From Halothermothrix sp. (lineage in GTDB: Bacteria; Bacillota; Halanaerobiia; DY22613), in the NCBI GenBank assembly GCA_016841825.1, contig JAENYK010000005.1, forward strand, positions 248,001 to 312,000: a DNA stretch of 64,000 nucleotides, read 5' to 3'. Position numbers and translations under genes: made by a program. The notes beneath the pieces are model-generated. The model saw only the letters and a program-made list of their open reading frames with translations. It had not been told where the DNA came from and did not search any database. Positions within the stretch are counted from its first letter, which is position 1. Each line of letters opens with the position of its first letter. This document shows positions 14,812 to 23,747 of the stretch, piece by piece.

Positions 14812-16333
14812 TATTTATCACCCTTCTTTTACGTTGAAAGATCCCCTGATTCTTCACTGCATTAGATCCCAGAACAGTACTGTCATATCGGGAGCGCTTA
14901 TTCTCTTCATATTTAACAAGATCAGAGCGGCGTACCAGATACCCGGTAATCCGAACAAATTCCCCATCTGCCAGGTTGAATGTAAACTCCCGCATACCCT
15001 GACGAAAAGCACCTTTAATCACGTCAATGATTGCCTGTGGATTATTCACCACAGGTCGCTCAAAATGAAAAATATCACTAATTCCCGCCTGGAATTTACA
15101 GTGATGAGGTGCAACTGCCGAAATATGTTCATACAGGTCTGGCTCTTCACCATAGGGTATGCGTGTTCCTGCTGTCACCTCAATATCCAGATCTATTCCA
15201 GATTGAGAGTGGAAGAAAGCTCTTCCCCCATTACCCTGACAATACGGCAGTGACCGCTCTGCAAGAATCTGGGCGATCCGATCAGTGATCTGATATGACA
15301 ATTGGTTTGCTTCCTCATTTTGACCATATTTTACTCTTCGTCCTTCCCTCTCCAACAGTAAATTAACCGCTTCAGCCAATCCAAAAATTCCAAACATAGC
15401 TGAAAATTTCTCAAGCTCAATTAACCCTTCCTGAGCCAGAAAATCATGTTCAAAAAATCTGGCCTCTTCTACCAGATACTTGATTCGCGCTTCCATCACC
15501 TGCAAAGTCAATTCTACATAATGAGGTAAGGTTCTCTGTAAATATTCCCCAGTATCTCCCGAGTGCCTTACTACTGTATCCTTCAAATTCAATCTAGTTA
15601 ATGTATGGGAACCCCCGCCAATCTTTAATGAGTTATAACAACTAACTACTGCATATCTCTCTCCCAGATCTCCAACCATCATTGGGTGGTTGGCAAAATG
15701 TGGTTTACCGACTGCAAAAACAGTCTGTACTGCTTCTAAGAGCAGCTCATCAGTGGTCACTGTCGGGTCATATTTCAAAGTAAGGTTGGGAACGACCTGT
15801 TTCAATTCCCGTTCTATTCTCAGGATCATCCGTCCAATTTTCGTGTCCTCTGGACCCAGATTAGCATGAACAAAGCCATCTGGAAGCATTCTATCTGCTG
15901 CCCGCCAGAACAGTTTTAACTGCTGATACAGATCTTGATCAGAGATTTCTGTGATGTAGGGTGTTAACAGTCGATCAACATCTCCCAGATATACTGGAAA
16001 ACCAGTGATAGACGGAACCTGACTGTAGAGGATAGTCAAAAAATTAAGAGCTTCTGCCAGATTAGTCGGCGGCTCTAACTCCAGAAACTCTGATCCCTGT
16101 TGGAAAGCTTTCTCATAATCTGGCAGTATATATCTGGCCCGATAGGGAGCATGTCCTTCAAAAAGATCACAGATGATTCTATCATCTAGAGCCTGTTTCG
16201 CCTCTTCACCTAGTGGTGGATACTCGATTAATTCTTCTGCTAACAGTGCCATATTATGCCTCCGCTGCTGATAGGTCAATCCGGGATCAACAACAATCTG
16301 CTCAGCACGGTAACGAAATTCTTTTAAACTCAT
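14786..16333 (-). CDS. yjjI: Glycyl-radical enzyme, YjjI family
   Basis: A 515-residue YjjI/DUF3029-type protein, shorter than pyruvate formate-lyase. The likely thiyl cysteine is C232 in YAVVSCYNSLKIGGGS. The radical glycine is probably G464 in FVRITGYLVRR, about 50 residues from the end. The substrate of this family is not established. It forms a two-gene operon with its activase yjjW. GGAGGATGATATAG precedes the ATG and a plausible promoter lies at 16377-16405. An oxygen-sensitive enzyme of this kind fits an anaerobic lifestyle. Confidence 0.88.
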   Translation of the reverse strand: MSLKEFRYRAEQIVVDPGLTYQQRRHNMALLAEELIEYPPLGEEAKQALDDRIICDLFEGHAPYRARYILPDYEKAFQQGSEFLELEPPTNLAEALNFLTILYSQVPSITGFPVYLGDVDRLLTPYITEISDQDLYQQLKLFWRAADRMLPDGFVHANLGPEDTKIGRMILRIERELKQVVPNLTLKYDPTVTTDELLLEAVQTVFAVGKPHFANHPMMVGDLGERYAVVSCYNSLKIGGGSHTLTRLNLKDTVVRHSGDTGEYLQRTLPHYVELTLQVMEARIKYLVEEARFFEHDFLAQEGLIELEKFSAMFGIFGLAEAVNLLLEREGRRVKYGQNEEANQLSYQITDRIAQILAERSLPYCQGNGGRAFFHSQSGIDLDIEVTAGTRIPYGEEPDLYEHISAVAPHHCKFQAGISDIFHFERPVVNNPQAIIDVIKGAFRQGMREFTFNLADGEFVRITGYLVRRSDLVKYEENKRSRYDSTVLGSNAVKNQGIFQRKRRVINNEQNPGVS

Positions 16334-16376
16334 CTATATCATCCTCCTTAACCTAAAATCCTTATCAGATACCCTT

Positions 16377-16405
16377 ATTTTATCACAAAAAAGACTTGTA
16401 AACAA
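16377..16405 (-). promoter_or_regulatory. Probable promoter of yjjI-yjjW
   Basis: On the minus strand TTGTTT is followed after 17 nt by TAAAAT, about 45 nt upstream of the yjjI start. The rest of the 342-nt divergent region up to 16675 holds no gene and no clear further element. Confidence 0.5.
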
Positions 16406-16675
16406 AAAAATTTGACCTATATTCTACAGAGTATAGCTCAAATATTTCAAAAAATACTTTATAAATCAAATTTATTTTATTTTTTCAGGAGAAACCCCGG
16501 GTCATTACAGGCTTTTGTTACCTTTAGTTAATACATTTTTCCCACTTTAGGCAACTAATAAAGAAATTATTGCACTTCCAAAAAAATAATAGGATCATTT
16601 TCATAAATTAATACATAATTAACTAATCTTAATCTAATCCTAATGCTAGAAACCAATCGGAAGGGATGAAAGATA

Positions 16676-17137
16676 ATGGGTATGATCAAAGATAAATTTA
16701 TCCTGGCGACTCTTGCAGCAATTATTGCCAATATTTTGGGTATTATTCTTAACTATTGTAGTTATCTACTCAATATTAATGAATACTTACTGTGGAAAAT
16801 AGCAGCTTCAGCATTTGTGCCCTTAAATAAGATAGATGCACCACCAGCGATTTTCATTGGTCTGGTGGCAGATTTTATCGTAGCTATCAGTTTAGGAATT
16901 TTCATTTTGATCATCTTAAACTTAACTGGTGTAGATTATGCTATCGTCAAAGGGATATTAAGTGGATTGTTCTTTTGGCTAATGCTATTTGCAATCCTTT
17001 TTAATGCAGGTATTGTAAAATTAATCCCCCAAGATCCTGCCTCATATGTTGGTCACATCATTGATCACAGCATTCGCGGATCGGTTATTGGGTGGATACT
17101 TCAAAGTTATGGAAAACAGTTTTTTGTCAAAAATTGA
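16676..17137 (+). CDS. Small integral membrane protein, function unknown
   Basis: A 153-residue protein with about four membrane helices (near residues 8-32, 57-83, 88-112 and a weaker one after 130). I recognise no family with confidence. A short soluble loop with DAPPAIFIG and an end segment DPASYVGHIIDHSIRGSVIGW are its most distinctive parts. AAGGGATG lies 6-13 nt before the ATG; a second ATG two codons later is possible. It is the only plus-strand gene in the first 20 kb, divergent from yjjI and facing the DUF116 gene. Confidence 0.7.
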   Translation: MGMIKDKFILATLAAIIANILGIILNYCSYLLNINEYLLWKIAASAFVPLNKIDAPPAIFIGLVADFIVAISLGIFILIILNLTGVDYAIVKGILSGLFFWLMLFAILFNAGIVKLIPQDPASYVGHIIDHSIRGSVIGWILQSYGKQFFVKN

Positions 17138-17246
17138 AAGTAATAAGGTTTCCGGATACGTCTTGTCCAGTGGATAGCAATTTTTTATTGACTCTCTCAG
17201 ATGCTTCTCTAAATCAGATAAATTGATTTGCTTAATTTATTCTTAC

Positions 17247-18428
17247 TCAATTGTATTCAATTCCGATTACATCTTCTTTATTTAAGATACGCTTTAATTC
17301 TTCTAAATTAATCTCTGTCATCATACCAGTTTCGTGCCAATGATTTTGACAACCACAATAATCCAATACCACACACTGAGCAGGTAATCCCAATCCTTTA
17401 GCCTTCCAACCACCCGAGGTTAAATTTAACAGACAAGCGACCCCAATAATCCCCAGGTCTTCATCTTCAAAATTCTTGATTTTTTCCTTTGTAAACAGGG
17501 ATGACTCATGGGGAATAATCAACACCTCAAATCCAAGCTTTTCTCCAAGTTGTACCAATTGATGTACATTACACTCAGGACAGCATCGAGAGCAGACTAA
17601 CCCCCGGGATGTAGAACGAGCTTGACATTCAGGTTTCCGAAGAGCCTGCATACAGGATGGTAAAAATAGTGCTTTGCTTTTAGTACGGACAAACTCACTC
17701 CGAAAAGCTCTATTCATCAGTTCTGCCCCGACCATATTCAAGTGATATTCCACACGACGCCGTCCAGAAAAGATAATATCCTCCCGCCAGCGATGCTTTG
17801 GATGCTGGATCTGTAAAAAATCTTCTACCCGATAAGTAAATTCTCCAAGTACCAACTCACTCTTTCTGGCAAACCATGTTGCCAAATCTCTAATTTGACC
17901 TAGTCTGTCTGCACAGTACACCGAGTTATGAGTTGCAAAAAAAGCATACCACGAGTTCAGAATCTTAGTTTCCTGCATAAACTCACCCGTACTCAAAAGC
18001 CACTGGATTAAGCGATAGAAACTTCCCAATGTTGGTTCTGCAGGATCTGTCTTTCTGATGGGATCTGCATAGAGATAAATAGTGGATAAGATACCCCGTA
18101 ATCTATCAATTAAAGGTTTCATCAAAGCAGACCACTGCCGCAGATCTGCAAGGATTTGTAGGATCTTCAATATCTGTCCCTGCATCTGATTAGCATAACC
18201 ACTATAGACGTTCCATAGAGTACCTATTGTTAATAACTCAACCAGATACTCCTCATAAGACCTGTGCTGAGTGTCGCCTTTCTTTTCTCTATAATCCTGG
18301 TATTCTTCGACCAACGACAAAAGATTTTGGGATTCAAGTACTACCTGGTCAGTAAATTTCGCGACTTTTCGATAATACTCACTAGAATTAGCGGCAGTTC
18401 TTCTTAATGAATAAGTTATTACATCCAT
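17247..18428 (-). CDS. DUF116 domain protein
   Basis: A 393-residue protein. The N-terminal ~230 residues are helical and unassigned. The C-terminal ~150 residues are a DUF116 domain rich in cysteines: LPSCMQALRKPECQA, GLVCSRCCPECNV, IGVACLLNLTSGGWKA and LDYCGCQNHW. These probably bind metal or an Fe-S cluster; the biochemical role is unknown. I chose ATG at 18428, 8 nt after AGGAGG; the ATG two codons earlier is too close to that site. It stands alone, convergent with the small membrane protein gene. Confidence 0.82.
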   Translation of the reverse strand: MDVITYSLRRTAANSSEYYRKVAKFTDQVVLESQNLLSLVEEYQDYREKKGDTQHRSYEEYLVELLTIGTLWNVYSGYANQMQGQILKILQILADLRQWSALMKPLIDRLRGILSTIYLYADPIRKTDPAEPTLGSFYRLIQWLLSTGEFMQETKILNSWYAFFATHNSVYCADRLGQIRDLATWFARKSELVLGEFTYRVEDFLQIQHPKHRWREDIIFSGRRRVEYHLNMVGAELMNRAFRSEFVRTKSKALFLPSCMQALRKPECQARSTSRGLVCSRCCPECNVHQLVQLGEKLGFEVLIIPHESSLFTKEKIKNFEDEDLGIIGVACLLNLTSGGWKAKGLGLPAQCVVLDYCGCQNHWHETGMMTEINLEELKRILNKEDVIGIEYN

Positions 18429-18434
18429 TATCAT

Positions 18435-18722
18435 ATCCTCCTAAACAAATACATCTAACAAATCTATTAATTCAGGTTCGCCATCTCCAGATATTTTCCT
18501 CTATAGTCTACTCTTTTAGATCAACAAAAGTGCCCCTTTTACACAAAATTAACATGATATCAGAAATTATTGTGAATTGACCTTCCTGATGCCAACAACA
18601 GCGGCAGATATCTGTCATATTACAAGAATGACCTAAATATTATCTAAAAATAAAAAACAAATTTAGTCCAAAGAAAAAAGATTGCCTCGAAAATGAGACA
18701 ATCCCGGCAAATGAGATGAGAA
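18435..18722. other. Gene-free stretch upstream of the DUF116 gene
   Basis: No gene or clear promoter is visible. It separates the DUF116 gene from the subtilase terminator at 18723-18751. Confidence 0.4.
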
Positions 18723-18751
18723 AGGGGTGCACAGTTAAACTGTACACCCCT
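18723..18751 (-). terminator. Terminator hairpin after the subtilase
   Basis: AGGGGTGCACAGTT pairs with AACTGTACACCCCT, with one mismatch, 15 nt after the stop. The T run that follows on the minus strand is short (TTTCTC), so termination may be partial. Confidence 0.6.
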
Positions 18752-18765
18752 GGTAATCTTAATGA

Positions 18766-19950
18766 TTAGAGATAGTTATGAGCAGCCAGTGCATCAATCA
18801 GACCCATACCTTGAATATATCTTTCATAAGTATGGTTCATGATGTCACGAGCAGTATTCATCAATGCATCTTTGATATCCTGGTTAGAAGCAGTTGGATG
18901 AGCTTCCAGCAATTGAGCACAAACACCAGCTACCAGTGGAGTAGCCATGGAAGTACCGGAAATTGTATAATAACCGGAGCAGTCACGACCATCGGCAGCA
19001 GTAATGTTAACACCAGGAGCAACTACATCTGGTTTTACCCAGTAATCATAATCAGTAGGACCTTTAGAGGAGAAGTCAGCTACGATATCATTATTGATAG
19101 AGCAAGTACCGCCATCATCAGTAGCACCAACAGTGATAACTTTTGGTTCGTTACCAGGAGTACCAATAGTATAGTAACCACTTCTACCACTGTTACCAGC
19201 AGCAACTACTACTACACAACCAGCATTCCAGGCATTTCTAACTGCAGTACACATTGGATCATATTGAGAAGATTGAGTTACAGTACCGCCCAGAGACATG
19301 GAGATAACATCAGCACCACGACTAACGGCCCAGTTAACACCATTAATGATACCAGAGGAACTACCAGAACCACTGGAACTCAGAACTTTTGCACCAATCA
19401 GATTAGCAGCTCTAGCTGGACCATCATAGGTAGAACCATTACCTGCAGCGATACCTGCACAATGGGTTCCGTGATAATGATCATCGTATGGAGTAGTACG
19501 ACCATTGATATAATCTCTAAAATCAATGATTCTGTTTTGGAAGTCTGCATGTGGGCAGATACCAGTATCAACGATAGCGATTAATACGCCACTACCATCA
19601 TAACCATAGCTCCACAGATCATCAGCATTAACTGCACATACAGCAGTGTCCAAATCAATAGTAATCTCTTTGTCTAAACTAACAGACATTACATTAGGAT
19701 TGCTCTTCAGAGCGTCAATAGCAGCTACTGGCAGCTCTGCAGAGAAACCATTAATAATTGAATATGTATAACCTAACTTACCACCTAATTGTGCTACGTC
19801 AACATGCTTAGCACCATCATTCATCATAACGATTACAGGAACATTTTCTGCACCTTTCATAGCATCTATCAACGCTGGGTCAATATTTGCTGCAAAAGCG
19901 AAACTACTTAACAGACATACCATTGCTAACACTAATAACAGTTTACGCAT
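18766..19950 (-). CDS. Secreted subtilisin-like serine protease (S8 family)
   Basis: A 394-residue exported protease. Residues 1-20 are a Sec signal ending FAFA. An inhibitor-I9-type propeptide covers about 38-98 (VPVIVMMND to SVSLDKEI). The catalytic domain carries D128 (AIVDTG), H160 (HGTHCAG), oxyanion N253 (AAGNSG) and S334 (SGTSMATP). Five cysteines in the mature part could form disulfides. The length equals a single-domain subtilisin with no cell-wall anchor. It has its own near-perfect sigma-A promoter (20082-20110) and terminator, so it is probably highly expressed and monocistronic. AAGGGGTG is the ribosome site. Confidence 0.93.
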   Translation of the reverse strand: MRKLLLVLAMVCLLSSFAFAANIDPALIDAMKGAENVPVIVMMNDGAKHVDVAQLGGKLGYTYSIINGFSAELPVAAIDALKSNPNVMSVSLDKEITIDLDTAVCAVNADDLWSYGYDGSGVLIAIVDTGICPHADFQNRIIDFRDYINGRTTPYDDHYHGTHCAGIAAGNGSTYDGPARAANLIGAKVLSSSGSGSSSGIINGVNWAVSRGADVISMSLGGTVTQSSQYDPMCTAVRNAWNAGCVVVVAAGNSGRSGYYTIGTPGNEPKVITVGATDDGGTCSINNDIVADFSSKGPTDYDYWVKPDVVAPGVNITAADGRDCSGYYTISGTSMATPLVAGVCAQLLEAHPTASNQDIKDALMNTARDIMNHTYERYIQGMGLIDALAAHNYL

Positions 19951-20081
19951 TTCTCAAACACCCCTTTTTTAGTTTTTTACCTCTACATTCCCTACCTACA
20001 ATAGATTACTCTGCAATTTTTCTGGGTAATTCAACCTCCCTTCTGGGATTCTTAATTCCCCATTTGTATAACTATATTTAT

Positions 20082-20110
20082 ATTATAGAATTTTTCCTTT
20101 TATATGTCAA
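20082..20110 (-). promoter_or_regulatory. Consensus sigma-A promoter of the subtilase gene
   Basis: TTGACA and TATAAT occur with an exact 17-nt spacer on the minus strand. Transcription should start near 20075, leaving a 5' leader of ~125 nt. That leader has several G runs (GGGGAATT, CCCAGAAGGGAGG) that can fold, but I recognise no riboswitch. Confidence 0.85.
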
Positions 20111-20378
20111 TAGTTTTTGAATAAAAATATATTAAAACCTAAAATATAACATATAGTGACGCGAATTTACTTTTTCTTACTTTCTCCAAAAATCATTGTC
20201 AGAGTAATCCTGTAGATTAGATTCAGTTAATTGGGATTGATCAGACAATATCTTCTTAAAACCTGGCAGGAGTCTTCAGTATTTTGAAGAATATTCATCA
20301 ATATAGTTAAACGAGTTTACTGATCAGGTCTTTGTCATCAATGATAAGACCACACCTAAATTAAAGGAGAAGATAGAA
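20111..20378. other. Gene-free stretch upstream of the glycosyltransferase gene
   Basis: No gene is visible. It must hold the plus-strand promoter of the GT4 gene, but I find no strong match. An imperfect inverted pair (TCTTCAGTATTTTGAAGA) lies near 20273-20290. Confidence 0.35.
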
Positions 20379-21545
20379 ATGGAATTAGTTATCGGTCAAT
20401 TTAATGATTCTTTTCAACCAGTAATGGACGGAGTAGCTAATGTTACTAGAAATTATGCATACTGGTTAAACAATAAATATGCTCAAGCTTATGTAATCAC
20501 TCCACGGGTACCGGGATATACCGATGTAGAAGAGTTTGAAGTTTTGCGTTATTTCTCTTTACCCCTCATTCTTCGGTCACCTTATCGCTTAGGAATTCCG
20601 CAATTGGATAGAACTATCAAAAGGCAGATTAGAAATATTCCCTTTAATATCGTTCATGCGCACAGCCCTTTCAGTTCAGGACAGTTAGCTTTACAACTTG
20701 CCCGAAAGAAAGGCATTCCTATTGTAGCCACTTTTCATTCAAAATTCTATGATGATTTTAAAACAGTCGTCAAAAGCCATCAGATCGCTCAGTTGGGAGT
20801 GAAAATTGTGATCAACTTTTTCAATTCTGTTGACTATGTCTGGACTGTTAATCAGGCTTCTGTTGAAACTCTGCGATCCTATGGGTATACGGGGAATGTG
20901 GAAGTAATGTATAATGGGAATGATTTCAAACCAATCAGCGATCTAACCCAGACCCTTGAACTGGCTAACTCTCAACTCACAGTCTACCCCAACGAATTGG
21001 TCTTTCTCTTTGTTGGTCAGCATATTTGGCAGAAGAACCTGAGAATGTTAGTCCATTCTCTCAAACATCTAAAACAACGGGGAACCAACTTTAAGATGAT
21101 CTTTGTCGGTAAAGGAGTTGCAGAAGAAGAACTAAAGAAAATGGTGAGTGAATTAAATCTTTCAGAGCGGGTAAGATTTATGGGAATGATTACAGATAGG
21201 GAACTGCTAAAAGCTATCTTTGCCAGAGCAAACCTTTTTCTTTTTCCATCCCTCTACGATACAGGCGGAATAGTTATTCAGGAAGCTGCCGCGGTTAACT
21301 GCCCTTCTATAGTTATCGCCAATTCCAATGCTGCTGAGCAGATAGAAGATAACTTTAATGGTTTTTATGCTAAAGATGATCCCGAACTCTTTGCACAACG
21401 GATTATCCAGATCATTGGGGATCGAAAGAAACTGATCGAAGTTGGTCAAAATGCCCAAAAAACTATCTGTAAACCCTGGGAAAATATTGTTGATCAGGTA
21501 TACCAACGATATATTGAGATTATTGATGACTACCATACGGTATAA
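20379..21545 (+). CDS. Glycosyltransferase family 4 (GT4)
   Basis: A 388-residue GT-B-fold glycosyltransferase. The N-terminal acceptor domain has FNDSFQPVMDGVANVTRNYA and NIVHAHSPFSSGQLALQLA. The C-terminal nucleotide-sugar domain has FVGQHIWQKNLRMLV and FPSLYDTGGIVIQEAAA. The usual E-x7-E motif appears as D-x7-E, a known variation. Closest in general form to GT4 enzymes that glycosylate diacylglycerol or lipid carriers, but donor and acceptor cannot be told. TTAAAGGAGAAGATAGAA leads to the ATG. Monocistronic, with a strong terminator at 21601-21638. Confidence 0.88.
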   Translation: MELVIGQFNDSFQPVMDGVANVTRNYAYWLNNKYAQAYVITPRVPGYTDVEEFEVLRYFSLPLILRSPYRLGIPQLDRTIKRQIRNIPFNIVHAHSPFSSGQLALQLARKKGIPIVATFHSKFYDDFKTVVKSHQIAQLGVKIVINFFNSVDYVWTVNQASVETLRSYGYTGNVEVMYNGNDFKPISDLTQTLELANSQLTVYPNELVFLFVGQHIWQKNLRMLVHSLKHLKQRGTNFKMIFVGKGVAEEELKKMVSELNLSERVRFMGMITDRELLKAIFARANLFLFPSLYDTGGIVIQEAAAVNCPSIVIANSNAAEQIEDNFNGFYAKDDPELFAQRIIQIIGDRKKLIEVGQNAQKTICKPWENIVDQVYQRYIEIIDDYHTV

Positions 21546-21600
21546 TACCGTAAGTTCGAAGCATAAACTCTTTTCCCAACTTTTGTATACCATTTACGTT

Positions 21601-21638
21601 AAAAAGGTCAACCCAGAGGCAATAGGGTTGACCTTTTT
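21601..21638 (+). terminator. Strong terminator after the GT4 gene
   Basis: AAAAAGGTCAACCC pairs exactly with GGGTTGACCTTTTT over a 10-nt loop. The A/T flanks allow it to work in both directions, which suits the remnant gene that ends at 21670 on the other strand. Confidence 0.85.
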
Positions 21639-21669
21639 ACTCGTTTTTTAATTCTATTCCTGATCCCAA

Positions 21670-22041
21670 TTATTCATCCTGCAAGATTATCCATTCCACA
21701 CACTTTTCCGTGACATCTGCCAATATATGTAGACTTTCCCGATAGTCAGCGCCAACCTCCAACGAATGATTAGCATTCTGAACAAGCATTAACTCCAGAT
21801 TGGCACAGTTAGCTATTCCTGCAATGTGTTCTTCCGTAAATCGGTTGTCCTTAAGACCTACTATTACTAATCCTTTTGAACTGTGGGTAATATGGGTAAT
21901 CGCCTCTTCAATCGGTGTCAGAAAAATATGTTTGACTTTCTCATAGCCAATAATTTTGCTGATCTCTCTGGCTACTAATGTCCCCAGACTCTTACTAATA
22001 AAAAATATTTGTGAGTGGAAGTATGAATAACTAAATAGAGT
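21670..22041 (-). pseudogene. 5'-truncated alpha/beta-hydrolase remnant
   Basis: Read from about 22041 down to the TAA at 21670, the minus strand encodes some 123 residues without a start codon. It contains IFFISKSLGTLVAREI, a nucleophile-elbow-like S-x-S-x-G segment. It goes on to GLVIVGLKDNRFTEEHIA and ends with NANHSLEVGADYRESL, the usual Asp and His ends of an alpha/beta-hydrolase. A stop codon (22042-22044) immediately precedes the frame, and the N-terminal strands and oxyanion part are missing. A decayed gene. Confidence 0.7.
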
Positions 22042-22115
22042 TTATTTCAGGAGTGCAGATCCCTTTTTAAAGTCGTTATACTTGACATTACCAGCCTGTG
22101 TTAATACAACTTTAA

Positions 22116-22138
22116 TAAAAAAAAAGGGGAGAATCCCC
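22116..22138 (-). terminator. Terminator after the CheW-type gene
   Basis: On the minus strand GGGGATTCTCCCC is followed by nine T. It lies 16 nt after the stop. Confidence 0.85.
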
Positions 22139-22153
22139 AGAAGGTCATCTCCC

Positions 22154-22648
22154 TTACTCTTCAACCAGATAATTTTCCAGCTCATCCATAAAGTCGAGCT
22201 CAAACTTACCATCAGATGTGATAAATACATCAATATCCAGAATAGTAATTAGTTTGTCCTGAATCTTACCAATACCTTTGACAAAATCACTGGATAGTCC
22301 ACCAATACCCTGTGGTAAAGGATGTATATCCTGCTCATCAAATTCAAAAATCTCTCTGACTTCATCAACAATCAGACCAACTTTACCCTGACTGAGTTCA
22401 ATAATGAGGACACGCTTTAACTGTTTGTCTTCGTCACTTTTCGACCTAATATTCAATTTCTTCCTGGCGTCAATTAAGGGAACTACCTCGCCCCGTAAGT
22501 TAAAGATACCGGCAATAAAATCAGGAATATTGGGCAATCCCAGCTCAGTAATCTCAGGCATTATCTCTATACCCTGTAGATCAGTAATCTCTAACCCGTA
22601 AAGTTTCTTTTCAATTCGAAAGATAATAATCTTATCAAACTTCTGCAT
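22154..22648 (-). CDS. CheW-like chemotaxis coupling protein
   Basis: A 164-residue single CheW domain: KIIIFRIEKKLYGLEITDLQGIEIMPEIT, then LPNIPDFIAGIFNLRGEVVPLIDARKKL, VGLIVDEVREIFEF and ITILDIDVFI. CheW links chemoreceptors to CheA. A short acidic tail (FELDFMDELENYLVEE) is added. I chose ATG at 22648 because AAGGAG lies 9 nt before it; a GTG at 22681 behind GGGGGGTGG is possible and would add 11 residues. No other chemotaxis gene is near. Confidence 0.88.
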   Translation of the reverse strand: MQKFDKIIIFRIEKKLYGLEITDLQGIEIMPEITELGLPNIPDFIAGIFNLRGEVVPLIDARKKLNIRSKSDEDKQLKRVLIIELSQGKVGLIVDEVREIFEFDEQDIHPLPQGIGGLSSDFVKGIGKIQDKLITILDIDVFITSDGKFELDFMDELENYLVEE

Positions 22649-22804
22649 ATTATTTTGCTCCTTCATATCGTCACTTAACACTATTAATCCACCCCCCAGG
22701 TTTAACTTTCAGCATTCACTTACTAGCATAAAATACCTGATTCTTATAATAAAAGTTCTGCAAAAAAAGCCATTCTCCTTCAAATAATCACAAAAAATAC
22801 TCTA

Positions 22805-23731
22805 CTAATGTTCACTGACTACTTCTTCTGTCTTTAATGGCCCGTATTCGATTAACCAGACTCCGATCATCGTCAAAAATCCACCACAGACCATTGCCGC
22901 CGATAGTGGTTCACCCAGTAAGAAGACCCCTAACAATAATCCATATAATGGTATCAAAAACAGAATAATACTTACTTTAGAGGCATTTACCTCAGTCAAT
23001 AACCTGTTAAACAAAAAGAGAGAAAGACATGTTGGAAATACAGCCAGATAGACAACTGCCGACCAGGTTCTGATAGAGACCTGAATCAAGGTTGGAAATT
23101 CTTCCATGACCAATGCACTGATAATTAAGGCCAGTGTACCAATAATGGTGGAAAAGGTCACTGCAAATAAAGGGTCGGTTCGCCCAACCAACATTTTGGT
23201 AAAAATAGTGTAACAGGCATAGGAAACAATCGAGAGTAAAATCAGCAAATTCCCTTTAATTGTTCCATCCAGATGCACTATGTTAGCCAGATTCCCATTG
23301 GTAATAATAATAAATCCACCCAGAAAAGCAGTTATTAATCCCCCAATCCCCACCCGGGATAACCTCTCTTTCAAAAAAGCTACTGACATGACCGCAACAA
23401 GAACCGGTTCTAATGTATTAATCAATGACGAAACCGAAGCAGTGGTGTACTGCAATCCCAAATTTTGAAAAAAAGCTGCAAAAAATGTACCGACAATCCC
23501 CACTGCTGCAAACAACGGCCAATGAGATCTCAACTCTTTAATTGAATCTTTAATTGAAAATCTCCTCCATAAAATGGAAAGAAAAATGATAGAACTGATA
23601 GAATATCTAATAGCTCCCATCCAGACAGGTGACAAATCCACCAGGCAAATCTTTGTTGCTAAAAAGGTACTTCCCCAAAAAAGAGGAAGCACGATTAACA
23701 ATAATATTCGATCTTTAAGTGACCTTTTCAT
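22805..23731 (-). CDS. EamA-family (DMT) transporter
   Basis: A 308-residue inner-membrane protein with two EamA repeats and about ten helices. Repeat 1 starts LLLIVLPLFWGSTFLATKICL and repeat 2 starts GNLLILLSIVSYACYTIF. AFFQNLGLQYTTASVSSLINTLEPVLVAVMS is the typical repeat end (given here only as a landmark region near residues 88-118). Substrates range from amino acids to metabolites and cannot be told. I chose ATG at 23731, preceded by GAGGGAAA; the longer frame starts inside the upstream gene. It follows that gene by 16 nt, so the two may be co-transcribed. Confidence 0.85.
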   Translation of the reverse strand: MKRSLKDRILLLIVLPLFWGSTFLATKICLVDLSPVWMGAIRYSISSIIFLSILWRRFSIKDSIKELRSHWPLFAAVGIVGTFFAAFFQNLGLQYTTASVSSLINTLEPVLVAVMSVAFLKERLSRVGIGGLITAFLGGFIIITNGNLANIVHLDGTIKGNLLILLSIVSYACYTIFTKMLVGRTDPLFAVTFSTIIGTLALIISALVMEEFPTLIQVSIRTWSAVVYLAVFPTCLSLFLFNRLLTEVNASKVSIILFLIPLYGLLLGVFLLGEPLSAAMVCGGFLTMIGVWLIEYGPLKTEEVVSEH

Positions 23732-23747
23732 ATAATATTTCCCTCGC

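Noticed and set aside
19951-20081. Riboswitch (for example c-di-GMP type) in the subtilase leader
   Set aside because: G-rich and foldable, but I find no conserved core of any class I know.
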